A DNA stretch of 64,000 nt, from NCBI GenBank assembly GCA_963717155.1, contig OY970326.1:2170001-2234000 (forward strand). Reading direction: 5' to 3'. The position numbers were made by a program, and so were the translations under genes. The notes below the pieces were generated by a model. It made no database searches. It was not told the DNA's origin and saw only the letters and a list, made by a program, of their open reading frames with translations. The stretch's first letter is position 1. Every line of letters begins with the position of its first letter. This DNA is from G963717155 sp963717155. GTDB lineage: Bacteria; Actinomycetota; Thermoleophilia; Gaiellales; JALYLC01. Below, in pieces: positions 42,232 to 50,243 of the stretch.

Positions 42232-42610
42232 CTACGCGTCGGCGCTGAGGGCGTCGAGCGCGTCCTGGTTCACCTGGAAGCTGCGGCCGCAGCCGCAGCC
42301 CAGCCTCGACCTGCGGGTTGCGGAACTCGAACCCCTTGCCGCCGATCGAGCCGTCGTAGTCGAGCACGAGGCCCGACAGCAACGGCGCCGAGAACGGGTC
42401 GACAACCGCGGTCAGACCGTCGAGGTCGTAGACGCGATCGTCCTCACGGGGATCATCGAACTCGAGCAGGTACTGGAACCCGGAGCATCCGCCGCCCTGC
42501 ACCCCGATGCGGAGCACGGCGGCCTCGTCGCGGCCTTCGGCCGCTCGGAGCTCGCGCGCCTTCCGACTCGCGGCCTCGGTGATCGTGATGTCGGTGGTGT
42601 CGGTGCTCAT
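42232..42610 (-). pseudogene. erpA: ErpA/IscA-type A-type carrier protein, frameshifted near the end
   Basis: The frame from ATG at 42610 encodes an A-type iron-sulfur carrier: ITITEAASRKARELRA, IGVQGGGCSGFQYLLEF with the first cluster Cys, and DYDGSIGGKGFEFRNPQVEAG. The next residues should be CGCG with the other two cluster cysteines. They are present but in the +1 frame: reading past one extra base in a G run (42299-42301 on the plus strand, CCC) restores CGCGRSFQVNQDALDALSADA and a stop at 42232. Unrepaired, the frame runs on to about 42077 without the cysteines. The gene looks otherwise intact, so a sequencing error is at least as likely as true loss. Confidence 0.85.
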
Positions 42611-42647
42611 GCGTTTCGAGAACGCCCTCCAGCTCTAGGCTATTCCC

Positions 42648-43368
42648 GTGCGACGCTCCCGCGTACTGCTCGCCGGCGGCGCCGGAGCGCTCGGCGTCGC
42701 CGCAGCATGGTGCTGGCCGGCCCCTGCGCCCCTCCTGCCGGCGCTCGCACCGTCGCTCGGCATCCCGTGCCGGCTGAGCGGGTCTGCGGGCATCGCGATC
42801 ACGTTCGACGACGGGCCGCACCCCGAGGGCACACCGGCCGTGCTCGAGGCGCTCGCCGAGGCGGGCGCAACCGCGACGTTCTTCCTCGTCGGCGAGCAGG
42901 TCGTGCGCTGGCCGCGGATCGCCGCCCGGATCGCGGACGAGGGCCACGAGATCGCGCTGCACGGGTACATCCACCGCCTGCTGCTGCGCCGTACGCGGTC
43001 GGAGCTCGCCCGCGATCTCGAGCGCGCGCTCGGCGTGATCGGCGAGGCCACCGGGCGTGCGCCGACCTGCTACCGGCCTCCCTACGGCGTGTTCAGCGCC
43101 GGGGCGACTGAGTCTCGTCCGCGAGCTGGGGCTCGCTCCGCTGCTCTGGTCACGCTGGGGCCGCGACTGGGGAACGCGCGAGACGCCCGAGCTGATCGAG
43201 CAACGTGCGACGCGGGGGCTCTCGGCAGGAGACGTCGTGCTGCTGCACGACGCCGACCACTACAGCGCGCCGGGCTCCTGGAGCAGGACGGCCGCCGCGC
43301 TGCCGTCGGTGCTCGCCACCGTCGCGACGAACGGCTTCACGTTCGTTGCCGCGAGCCACGACGTGTAG
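42648..43368 (+). pseudogene. Polysaccharide deacetylase, frameshifted
   Basis: A NodB-type polysaccharide deacetylase split by one base. From GTG 42648 the frame gives an N-terminal membrane anchor (residues 1-30), motif 1 ITFDDGPHPEGTP, motif 2 ALHGYIHRLLL and motif 3 RPPYGVFSAG. At GGGG (43101-43104) the frame slips; removing one G continues RLSLVRELGLAPLLWSRWG and on to GDVVLLHDADHYS (motif 5) and a stop at 43368. Total length 721 bases, one more than a multiple of three. It would deacetylate cell-wall or extracellular glycans. Homopolymer sequencing error or recent mutation are both possible. Confidence 0.82.
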
Positions 43369-44243
43369 CGGCAGACGCCTTCCTCGAACGTCGTCAACGG
43401 CTGCCAGCCGAGCTCGCGCCAGGCTCGCGCGCCCGAGATCTCGGCGCGATGCAGGTCGGCAGGCCGGCTCGGCACGTGCACGATCGGGACGTCCGAGACG
43501 AGCCTGCGCACGATGTCGGCGACCTCGCGCACGCTCACGGCCTCGTCGCCGACGAGGTTGTAGGTGCGTCCGGCCGCATGCGGCACGAGCGCGGACACGA
43601 CGCCCTCGGCCAGGTCCTCGACGTACACGAACTGGCGCGCCTGCGTCCCGTCCCCCATGATCCTGAGAGCGAGGCCGTCGAGTGCGCGGCCCACGAACGT
43701 CGCGACCACCGTGGCCTCGCGCGAGCGGGGTCCGTGCGGGATCCCGAAGCGGAGGATGGTCGGCTCGAGGCCGTAGAGCTGCTCGTAGGCGCGGCAGTAC
43801 ATCTCGCCCGCGAGCTTCGTCGCCGTGTAGAAGTGATCGGGCGCCGGCAGCAGCGCGTCCTCGTCCAGCAGCTCCGTCAGCGCGCCGTTCCCGTACACCC
43901 AGATCGTGCTGGCGTAGATGACTCGCGCGACGCCGGCCTCACGGGCGGCCTGCAGCAGCAGCGCCGTCCCTCGCGCGTTCACGAGATCGGCGTGCGACGG
44001 ATCGCGCGCGGCGTCGTTGACGTCGGCGACCGCGGCCAGGTGCACGATCGCGTCGCACCCGCGCAGGGCTCGCCGGACGCCGGCGACGTCGCAGATGTCG
44101 CCGATCACCGCCTCCACCATCCGCGCGCACGGGCTCCGCGGTGGCACCAGGTCGTAGATGCGAGGCTCGTGGCCGTTCGCTACGAGCCGCTCGACGACGT
44201 GGGATCCGATGAAGCCCGATCCGCCCGTGACCATGACCCTCAC
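43260..44243 (-). CDS. NAD-dependent epimerase/dehydratase
   Basis: 327 residues of the extended short-chain dehydrogenase family. The Rossmann motif is MVTGGSGFIGSHVVERL at the very start, VHLAAVADVNDAARDP follows, and the catalytic YxxxK is HFYTATKLAGEM with the serine in ASTIWVYG. Such enzymes change nucleotide sugars. The GTG at 44243 overlaps the stop of the upstream aminotransferase gene (GTGA). The C-terminus runs about 109 bases into the end of the convergent deacetylase gene, an unusually long overlap. With the DegT aminotransferase it suggests synthesis of an amino sugar for the cell surface. Confidence 0.9.
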   Translation of the reverse strand: MRVMVTGGSGFIGSHVVERLVANGHEPRIYDLVPPRSPCARMVEAVIGDICDVAGVRRALRGCDAIVHLAAVADVNDAARDPSHADLVNARGTALLLQAAREAGVARVIYASTIWVYGNGALTELLDEDALLPAPDHFYTATKLAGEMYCRAYEQLYGLEPTILRFGIPHGPRSREATVVATFVGRALDGLALRIMGDGTQARQFVYVEDLAEGVVSALVPHAAGRTYNLVGDEAVSVREVADIVRRLVSDVPIVHVPSRPADLHRAEISGARAWRELGWQPLTTFEEGVCRYTSWLAATNVKPFVATVASTDGSAAAVLLQEPGAL

Positions 44244-45259
44244 TGCGCATCCTCCGTGCTGGAAGGCCGGTAGTAGAGCGGAACGCACCAGTGGTTCTCG
44301 GCGACCCAGTCCGTGTTCGGCAGGTCGCATGCGTGACCCATGATCCGATGACAGGGCGTCTCGTAGACCTTTCCGGTCGACCTCTCGATCGGTGCGAACA
44401 CGATGTACTTGTACAGACCCGAGAGCATGCCCGACGGCAGCTCGAGCCGGTGAGGGTGCGCTGGGTCGAGCTGCTCCCGCGCCGTCTCGTTCTTCCACGA
44501 CACGATCTCGTCGAGCCGCTCGACGCCGAGCACACCGAGGGCTGCCGTGAACTCGTTCATGCGGTAGTTCAGGCCGTGCACGGCGTGATCCGGCTTGCCG
44601 TAGCTTCGGAACGCGTGCGCGAACTCGATCAGGCCGGGATCAGCCGAGACGAGCATGCCGCCCTCGCCGGTCGAGATCGTCTTCGTCGGCGCGAACGACC
44701 AGACGCCCGCGTCGCCGTACGTGCCGGCCCGCCGCCCGCTCCACGAGGCCCCGTGCGCGTGGGCGCAGTCCTCGATCAGGAACACGCCCTCGGCGCGACA
44801 CAGATCGGCGATCTGCTGGGCCTCGAATGCGATGTGGCCCCCGATGTGCACGAGAAACGCCGCCTTCGGGCGCGTCCGGTAGAGCTTCTCCTCGAAGTCG
44901 GCGTAGGAGGCGCACAGGTCGTCGCGATTGCAGTCGACGAACTCGACGTGGCCGCCGGCCGCGAGGATCGCCAGCGGCGTCGCCATGAACGTGTTCGACG
45001 GGCAGAGCACCGTCTCGCCGCGGACGCCCGCATACTCGAGCGCTGCGAGCGCGGAACCGCTCCAGCTCGAGGTCGCGACGGCCGGAAGGCCGTTCCAGCC
45101 GGACCAGGCCGTCTCGAACGCCTCGGTGATCGGCCCGTCCGACCAGCGCTCGCTGTCGAGTGCCTGTTCCCAGAGCTCGTGCAGCCGTGCGCGATCGCGA
45201 TGGTCGAAGCCGATCGCGAAACGCGCGAAGGCGGTTTCCGTCTCGATCGCCTCGTTCAC
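44240..45259 (-). CDS. DegT/DnrJ/EryC1-family sugar aminotransferase
   Basis: 339 residues of PLP-dependent sugar aminotransferase. Visible are SSWSGSALAALEYAGV, CPSNTFMATPLAILAAGG, the cofactor-binding IEDCAHAHGASW and WSFAPTKTISTGEGGML with the Schiff-base lysine. It would aminate a keto-sugar nucleotide with glutamate as donor, or act as a dehydratase-like relative. The GTG at 45259 is the last start before the decayed potA remnant begins on the other strand; an upstream longer frame is a shadow. Coupled with the epimerase gene downstream. Confidence 0.9.
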   Translation of the reverse strand: MNEAIETETAFARFAIGFDHRDRARLHELWEQALDSERWSDGPITEAFETAWSGWNGLPAVATSSWSGSALAALEYAGVRGETVLCPSNTFMATPLAILAAGGHVEFVDCNRDDLCASYADFEEKLYRTRPKAAFLVHIGGHIAFEAQQIADLCRAEGVFLIEDCAHAHGASWSGRRAGTYGDAGVWSFAPTKTISTGEGGMLVSADPGLIEFAHAFRSYGKPDHAVHGLNYRMNEFTAALGVLGVERLDEIVSWKNETAREQLDPAHPHRLELPSGMLSGLYKYIVFAPIERSTGKVYETPCHRIMGHACDLPNTDWVAENHWCVPLYYRPSSTEDAQ

Positions 45260-45289
45260 CAGTGCAACGGTACCGGACAGCGCCGCGGT

Positions 45290-45805
45290 GCCGCTACCGG
45301 CAAGCCGGGTGCGCTGTCCGGCGGACAGCGCCAGCGGGTGGCGCTGGCACGCGCGCTGGTCAACCGGCCGCGGGTGTTGCTGCTCGACGAGCCGCTCGGG
45401 GCGCTCGATCTGAAGCTGCGCCAGGAGATGCAGCTCGAGCTCAAGCACATCCAGGGGTCGGTCGGGATCACGTTCCTGTACGTCACGCACGACCAGGAGG
45501 AGGCGCTCGCGATGAGCGACGCCTGGCCGTGTTCAACGCGGGGCGGATCGAGCAGATCGGGACGCCGGCGGAGGTGTACGAGCGGCCGGCGACGCCGTTC
45601 GTCGCGGGCTTCGTCGGCACGTCGAACCTGCTCGCGGGGACGGTCGACGGCCTTCGGGACGGGTTGGCCACCGTGCGCGTCGGACGCGATGGGATCGTGT
45701 TGCTCGCGTCGACGGGACTCGCCGTCGGAAGCCGCGTCACGGTCGCGGTGCGGCCGGAGAAGATCCGACTGCAGGATCCCGCGGAGCAGCCCCCGCCCGG
45801 GCCAG
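45290..45805 (+). pseudogene. Remnant of polyamine ABC transporter ATPase (potA-like)
   Basis: Only the second half of a PotA-like ATPase remains. It starts at the ABC signature LSGGQRQRVALARAL and continues through Walker B VLLLDEPLGALD and the H-loop FLYVTHDQEEALAMSD. At 45520-45521 one C appears missing (GACGCC for GACCGCC); in the next frame the protein goes on RLAVFNAGRIEQIGTP and the TOBE region to RPEKIRLQDPAEQ. Then it joins directly to a potD-like piece. Walker A and the first 130 or so residues are absent, so the product cannot hydrolyse ATP. Confidence 0.8.
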
Positions 45806-46154
45806 GCGTGAAGGTCGACTCGACGATCCCCAAGGAGGGAGCGACGGGTTGGGCCGACACCTGGATGATCAGCTCGAAGGCGCCGCACCCGAACTGCGCG
45901 ATGCTCTGGTTGAAGTACACGGCCAGGCCAAGGTGCAGGCGATGGCCGCCAAGTTCAACACCTACACGCCGGCCAACTCGGCGTCGTGCGCGATCCTCGG
46001 CAAGCTCTGCACGCCGCTGCACGCCGACGCCGACGCGAAGTACTTCTCGCAGATCAAGTTCTGGAAGACGCCGATCAGCGACTGCGGCAACGGCAAGAAC
46101 GACTGCATGGCCTACAACGCCTGGCAGCAGGCGTGGACCGAGATCAAGGGGTAA
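45806..46154 (+). pseudogene. Remnant of polyamine-binding protein gene (potD-like, C-terminal part)
   Basis: The sequence runs from VDSTIPKEGATGWADTWM to MLWLKYTA, shifts frame near 45926 (apparent loss of one base) and continues AKVQAMAAKFNTYTPANSA to the end WQQAWTEIKG and TAA. This is the C-terminal third of a PotD-type binding protein; the EGATGWADTWM segment aligns with EGATAWLDAWS in the intact paralogue at 47000-48142. The N-terminal two thirds, with signal peptide, are missing: the fragment is fused by deletion to the potA remnant near 45800. Confidence 0.78.
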
Positions 46155-46165
46155 GCGAGAGACCC

Positions 46166-46576
46166 GTGGCCGCTGACGCGACCACGCCGACGGGGCGGCG
46201 GAGAGGCCAGTTCGCAGGCTCTCCGCCGCCCTGTACCGGCGACCCCGGCTGAAGCTCGGCCTGCTGCTCGTCGGCCCGCTCGGCTGGCTGATCGGCATCT
46301 ACCTGGTCCGCGGCTTCACCACGTTCCGCCGCGTGGTGCTCCCGCTCGCGCTGCCCGGCGTGGTCGCCGGCTCGATCTTCACCTTCTCGCTGACCCTGGG
46401 CGACTTCCTGACGCCCATCCTCGTGGGCAACACCCAGTTCATCGGCAACGTGATCTACGCGGACGTCGGCAACGCCGGCAACCTCCCGCCGCGCGGCGTA
46501 CGCGATGGTGCCGATCGCGATCATGGCCGTCTACCTGCTGATCGCGCGCCGGCTCGGCGCCTTCGAGAGCCTCTGA
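46166..46576 (+). pseudogene. Remnant of polyamine ABC permease (potB-like)
   Basis: GTG 46166 begins an N-terminus ending GRRRGQFA, then a one-base loss near 46212 shifts to RRLSAALYRRPRLKLGLLLVGPLGWLIGIYL, the first membrane helix. There the protein jumps straight to FRRVVLPLALPGVVAGSIF, the EAA loop and last helices, so the middle helices are deleted. A further frame change near 46495 is needed to read AAYAMVPIAIMAVYLLIARR to the stop at 46576. The TGATG junction with the next remnant is preserved, showing that these were coupled genes. Confidence 0.78.
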
Positions 46577-47003
46577 TGGAGCGGCGACCCACCCGCATCG
46601 CGCTGCGCATCTGGGCGGTCCTCGTGGTGCTGTTCCTGTACATCCCGATCGGGATCATCTTCCTGTACGCGTTCAACCCGTCGGTGCTGCAGGCGTGGCC
46701 GATCACGGGCCTCTCGACGCGCTGGTTCGGCCCGGTGTTCCGCGACACGGAGATCCGCGCCGCGTTCGTGCTGTCGCTGAAGGCCGCCTGCTGGCGGCGC
46801 TGATGTCAGTCAGGTGATCGTCACCTTCCTCCACGTCCGGGAGCCTGAACACCCTGCCAATCCGGATCCTTGGCAATCTGCGGAACGTGCAGCGCCTTCC
46901 CGAGGAGAACGTGGTGGCCATGCTCGTGATCCCGATCACGGTCGTGCCGGTGTACCTCGCGCAGCGCATGATGCAGGCCTCCGGCGGCGTCGGGCCGCGC
47001 TGA
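46576..47003 (+). pseudogene. Remnant of polyamine ABC permease (potC-like)
   Basis: ATG 46576 starts RRPTRIALRIWAVLVVLFLY, a PotC first helix, continuing to RAAFVLSLKAA. After a deletion the reading resumes near 46810 with VIVTFL, shifts one base near 46835, and gives TSGSLNTLPIRILGNLRN and then VVPVYLAQRMMQASGGVGPR and a TGA at 47001-47003. Those are the PotC C-terminal helices. The two central helices and the first half of the permease signature are gone. The stop overlaps the apparent CTG start of the intact potD-like gene. Confidence 0.78.
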
Positions 47004-48142
47004 GCCGCCTGGCCCTCCTCGGTTGCGCGCTCGCCCTCGCGTGCGCGACGGCGGCGTGTGGCGGCAGTGGATCGGCGAGCACGGCAGCGGGCCAGGCGGC
47101 GACCGTCGCCGCGAACGGCCTTCCCGCGCCCGAGGGCAGGCTGAACGTGCTCGCACGCGAGGGCTACACGGAGGACTCGTGGATCATCCCGTTCCAGAAG
47201 CAGACGGGCTGCAAGGTCTCGGTGCGCTACCTCGGGCCCGGCGACGACACGACGACGTTGCTCGCGCAGGGGTCATACGACGTCGTATCGCTCGCAAGCG
47301 AGGACATCCCTCGTCTCGCCGACGCACATGTGATCCGCCCTCTCGATACCTCCATGATCCCGCACCTCGGCTCGCTCCGACCCTCGTTGCGGGCAATTCC
47401 CGCGCTCAATCGGGGCGGCGCCGTGCTCGGCGTCCCCTACCAGTGGGGTCCCAACCTCCTGATCTGGAACCCCCGCGTCGTCGCGAAGGCGCCGATCAGC
47501 TGGAACGCGCTCTACATCAAGCGCAACGCGGGACGCGTCTCGATCCCGGACGACCCGATCCAGATCGCGGATGCGGCGCTGCTCGCGGGAGCGCAGCATC
47601 CGAGCCTGCACATACGGAGCCCGTTCCAGCTGAGCCAGCGCCAGCTGCGAGCGGCACTGAAGCTGCTCAAGCGCCAGAAGGCGATCTCACCGAGCAGGTG
47701 GGGAGCCGCCTCGGACCAGGTCAGCGCGTTCGTCAACGGCGCGGCGACGATCGGCGCCGGTTGGGCGTACGTGGTACGCGAGCTCCGCAGAGAGGCCGTC
47801 CCCGTGCGCTCCGAGATCCCGCTCGAGGGTGCGACGGCGTGGCTGGATGCATGGTCGCTCGTGTCCACCGCATCGCATCCCGGCTGCGCCTACCGCTTCC
47901 TCGACTACGCCACGAAGGCGTCGGTGCAGGCCAAGACGTCCCGACTGGTCGGCGCGGCGCCCGCCTCGCCGGGCGCCTGCCGTCTGCTGGGGATCGTGAC
48001 GTGTCGCGCGCTCGGCTACGTGCCGGTCCGAGACTTCGAGCGCCTGCGCTTCCGCACGACGCCGGGCATGTCGTGCCCGGGCGGCCAGCGCTGCACGAGC
48101 GCCGCCCACTGGAGCGCCGTCTGGGCGCGCCTCTGGGGCTAG
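47000..48142 (+). CDS. PotD-like polyamine-binding lipoprotein
   Basis: 380 residues, intact. A lipoprotein signal (SRLALLGCALALACATAAC) ends at a TAAC lipobox followed by a GGSGSAS linker. The mature part is a PotD/PotF-like binding protein: GRLNVLAREGYTEDSWIIPF, YDVVSLASEDIPRLADA, VLGVPYQWGPNLLIWNP and IPLEGATAWLDAWSL. No ATG, GTG or TTG lies between the preceding frame's stop and the signal peptide; a CTG at 47000 overlapping the potC TGA is the only fitting start. With the ATPase and permease genes beside it destroyed, it would depend on a transporter elsewhere. The C-terminal 60 residues (CPGGQRC) are extra cysteine-containing sequence. Confidence 0.85.
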   Translation: MSRLALLGCALALACATAACGGSGSASTAAGQAATVAANGLPAPEGRLNVLAREGYTEDSWIIPFQKQTGCKVSVRYLGPGDDTTTLLAQGSYDVVSLASEDIPRLADAHVIRPLDTSMIPHLGSLRPSLRAIPALNRGGAVLGVPYQWGPNLLIWNPRVVAKAPISWNALYIKRNAGRVSIPDDPIQIADAALLAGAQHPSLHIRSPFQLSQRQLRAALKLLKRQKAISPSRWGAASDQVSAFVNGAATIGAGWAYVVRELRREAVPVRSEIPLEGATAWLDAWSLVSTASHPGCAYRFLDYATKASVQAKTSRLVGAAPASPGACRLLGIVTCRALGYVPVRDFERLRFRTTPGMSCPGGQRCTSAAHWSAVWARLWG

Positions 48143-48153
48143 TGCCTCTGGGT

Positions 48154-48750
48154 CTAGTCGAAGACGAGCGCGCGCGCAGCCTCGACGTCGCCCCGGACCG
48201 GACAACCCGCGAGATGGTCGTTCACGTGGCCGGCGGCCTGCTGCAGCGCATAGGCGGTGGTCGGCCCGACGAATCGGAACCCGGCGGACCGCAGCGCCTT
48301 CGCGAGCGCCTTCGACTCCGCCGTCGTCGCGGGGACATCGGCGAAGCTCGCCGGCGCAGGTCGCTCGGGCGGGCGGTGGGCGAGCACCAGCTCGGGAAAC
48401 GACGTACCGCTCTCACGCAACGCAAGCAGTGCGCGGGCGTTCGCGATCGTGGCCTCGATCTTCTGGCGGTTGCGAACGATGCCCGCGTCCCCGAGCAACC
48501 GCTCGACGTCGTCAGGCCCGAACGCGGCGACGAGCTCGGGATCGAAACCAGCGAAGGCGCTGCGAAAGGCCTCGCGCTTGCGCAGGATCGTCAGCCACGA
48601 GAGACCCGACTGGAATCCCTCGAGGCTCACGCGCTCGTACAGGCCGCGCTCGTCGAGCACGGGGCGCCCCCACTCGTCGTCGTGGTAGCGCTCGTACAGG
48701 GGGTCGCCATCGCCGAAGCAGCGAACTCCCCCGGAAAGGGGATCGCTCAA
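48154..48750 (-). CDS. tag: DNA-3-methyladenine glycosylase I
   Basis: 198 residues of the Tag family, which removes 3-methyladenine from alkylated DNA. The zinc snap is present: Cys in VRCFGDG and His in YERYHDDEWG near the start, His and Cys in VNDHLAGC near the end. EGFQSGLSWLTILRKREAF and AGFRFVGPTTAYALQQ follow the family. A TTG at 48750 is chosen because AAGAGG lies six bases upstream and the frame beyond it lacks similarity. It stands alone on its strand between the pot genes and a small divergent gene. Confidence 0.92.
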   Translation of the reverse strand: MSDPLSGGVRCFGDGDPLYERYHDDEWGRPVLDERGLYERVSLEGFQSGLSWLTILRKREAFRSAFAGFDPELVAAFGPDDVERLLGDAGIVRNRQKIEATIANARALLALRESGTSFPELVLAHRPPERPAPASFADVPATTAESKALAKALRSAGFRFVGPTTAYALQQAAGHVNDHLAGCPVRGDVEAARALVFD

Positions 48751-48812
48751 GGTAGGCCTCTTGCCGTTCGATAAGAGTAAGGATCCTCTCTCGAAGAATG
48801 CTGGAGACATCG

Positions 48813-49142
48813 ATGACGCTGCACGTCGATAGCTCGACAATCAGGAACCAGACCGTGCTCGCCCACGTGCTCGACCCCGTCGATCCCTCGACCGACGGCG
48901 ACAGCGGCAGCGGGGGTCAAGCGGGCACGTCGAGCGCGGCCACCGACAGCGCCGCGATCTCGCCGAACGGCCAGCGGCTCGCCGCCATGAGCGTCGACCA
49001 GTCCAACGAGCTGAACGCGATCGCCGACGCCGAGTCGTTCGTGCGCTCGCTGTCGAGCTCCATCGCCAAGAGCAGCACCAGCGCGGCGGCGCTGCACGGC
49101 TCGATCGACCGTTCGCGCGCGGCTGCACTGCTCGTCGACTGA
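48813..49142 (+). CDS. Small serine-rich protein of unknown function
   Basis: 109 residues from ATG 48813, which has GGAG six bases upstream; an ATG at 48798 is less well placed. The first 35 residues are mixed, the middle (STDGDSGSGGQAGTSSAA) is disordered-looking, and the second half forms amphipathic helices (ELNAIADAESFVRSLSSSIA). No signal peptide or membrane helix. Composition and length recall small cytoplasmic regulators, but no family is recognisable. Divergent from tag across 62 bases and convergent with the C45 peptidase gene. Confidence 0.55.
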   Translation: MTLHVDSSTIRNQTVLAHVLDPVDPSTDGDSGSGGQAGTSSAATDSAAISPNGQRLAAMSVDQSNELNAIADAESFVRSLSSSIAKSSTSAAALHGSIDRSRAAALLVD

Positions 49143-49147
49143 ACGTC

Positions 49148-50221
49148 TCATGCGGGCTCGGCCAGCGGCGCGAGCTCGTACTCGTGGAACATGTGCGTAC
49201 ACGGCGGTCCCGCGGCCACGTGGAACCGGCCGGCTGCCGGCTCGCTCGCGACCGAGACGACCGTGCCGGCCGCCGGAAGGCCGGGCACCGAGCTCGGCGT
49301 GTCGTGGCGGCACAGCGACTCCGGGCTACCAGAGTGATCGCGCAGCAGCTCCTGCGCGGCCTCGAGCGTGTCGGGGCGCACGACCTCGAGCAGCTCCAGG
49401 CGACGGCGGCTCCCGTCCAGGTCGAGCTCGCCGGCCTCGCCGTCGGCGAGCCCCGAGTCCACGAAGTGGTTCGTGTGCGCGAGCCGTCCGTCCCACGGCT
49501 CGATGCGTGCCACACCCGCGGGTGAGAGCTCGAACACCGCTCCGCCGCCCGCGGCGTCGACGACGGTGATCGCGCTCGACGCGCTCGTCGGCGAGTCGGC
49601 GAGCAGCGTCGCGGCGTCTTCGACGGTCGCACAGCTGTCGAGCAGCGCGCGCAGGATCAGGTGGATCGGCACGCCCATGGGACCGCCGTCGCGCCGGTGG
49701 TGCAGGATGTTCAGTCCCACGGCGAGACCGCGGCTGTTCATGCCGAGCTTCGCGAGGATGCCCGCCTCCGTCATCGTCAGCAGACGCTCGCCGTCGTCGA
49801 GCTCGGCCGTCCACAGGAGGCAGCGCTCCGGCGCATCGACGTACCAGTCCCAGTTCTGGGCCAGCCACGGGCCCTCGCTCGCGTCCAGGCGTGCGATCAG
49901 CGAGCACCCACCGGCCCGCGCGACCTCGGTGCGCGCGTTCAGTGCGCCGACCAGCTCGGGTGCGATGCCCGCTCCGTCCGCGATGCCCTCGAGCTCCTGC
50001 ACGAGCCGTGGCTGCCAGCGCTCCACGCGTGTCAGCGCCTCCTCCCCCAGGCGCAGCACGGCGTCACGTCCGAGCTCGCGCGACGTCTCGAAGAGCGAGA
50101 GGTACGAGCGCAGCACCGCCTCGATCTGCTCGCCCAGCGCCGAGCCCGCCGCGCGACCGCGCGCGGTGGGTTCGAGCTCGCTCGTCCGGAGCTCGCGGAG
50201 TCGGGCGTCGTCCACGGACAC
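49148..50221 (-). CDS. C45-family peptidase / acyltransferase-like Ntn hydrolase
   Basis: 357 residues resembling isopenicillin N acyltransferase-type (C45) proteins. The likely nucleophile is the cysteine in RAGGCSLIA, exposed by autoproteolysis in this family, followed by QNWDWY and LLTMTEAGILAKLGMNSRGLAVGLN, both typical. SSAITVVDAAGGGAVFELSP and AHTNHFVDSGL complete the core. It hydrolyses or transfers an acyl amide; the physiological substrate is unknown. The start at 50221 is divergent from acnA with 22 bases between. Confidence 0.88.
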   Translation of the reverse strand: MSVDDARLRELRTSELEPTARGRAAGSALGEQIEAVLRSYLSLFETSRELGRDAVLRLGEEALTRVERWQPRLVQELEGIADGAGIAPELVGALNARTEVARAGGCSLIARLDASEGPWLAQNWDWYVDAPERCLLWTAELDDGERLLTMTEAGILAKLGMNSRGLAVGLNILHHRRDGGPMGVPIHLILRALLDSCATVEDAATLLADSPTSASSAITVVDAAGGGAVFELSPAGVARIEPWDGRLAHTNHFVDSGLADGEAGELDLDGSRRRLELLEVVRPDTLEAAQELLRDHSGSPESLCRHDTPSSVPGLPAAGTVVSVASEPAAGRFHVAAGPPCTHMFHEYELAPLAEPA

Positions 50222-50243
50222 GGACGATAGCTATCGTCCGAGG

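Noticed and set aside
42232..42610. Programmed ribosomal frameshift in the erpA-like gene
   Set aside because: No slippery heptamer or stimulatory structure is evident; a G-run indel explains it more simply.
45290..47003. Mobile element or phage insertion as the cause of the broken pot genes
   Set aside because: No transposase, integrase, terminal repeats or target duplication is visible; all pieces are pot genes in their normal order.
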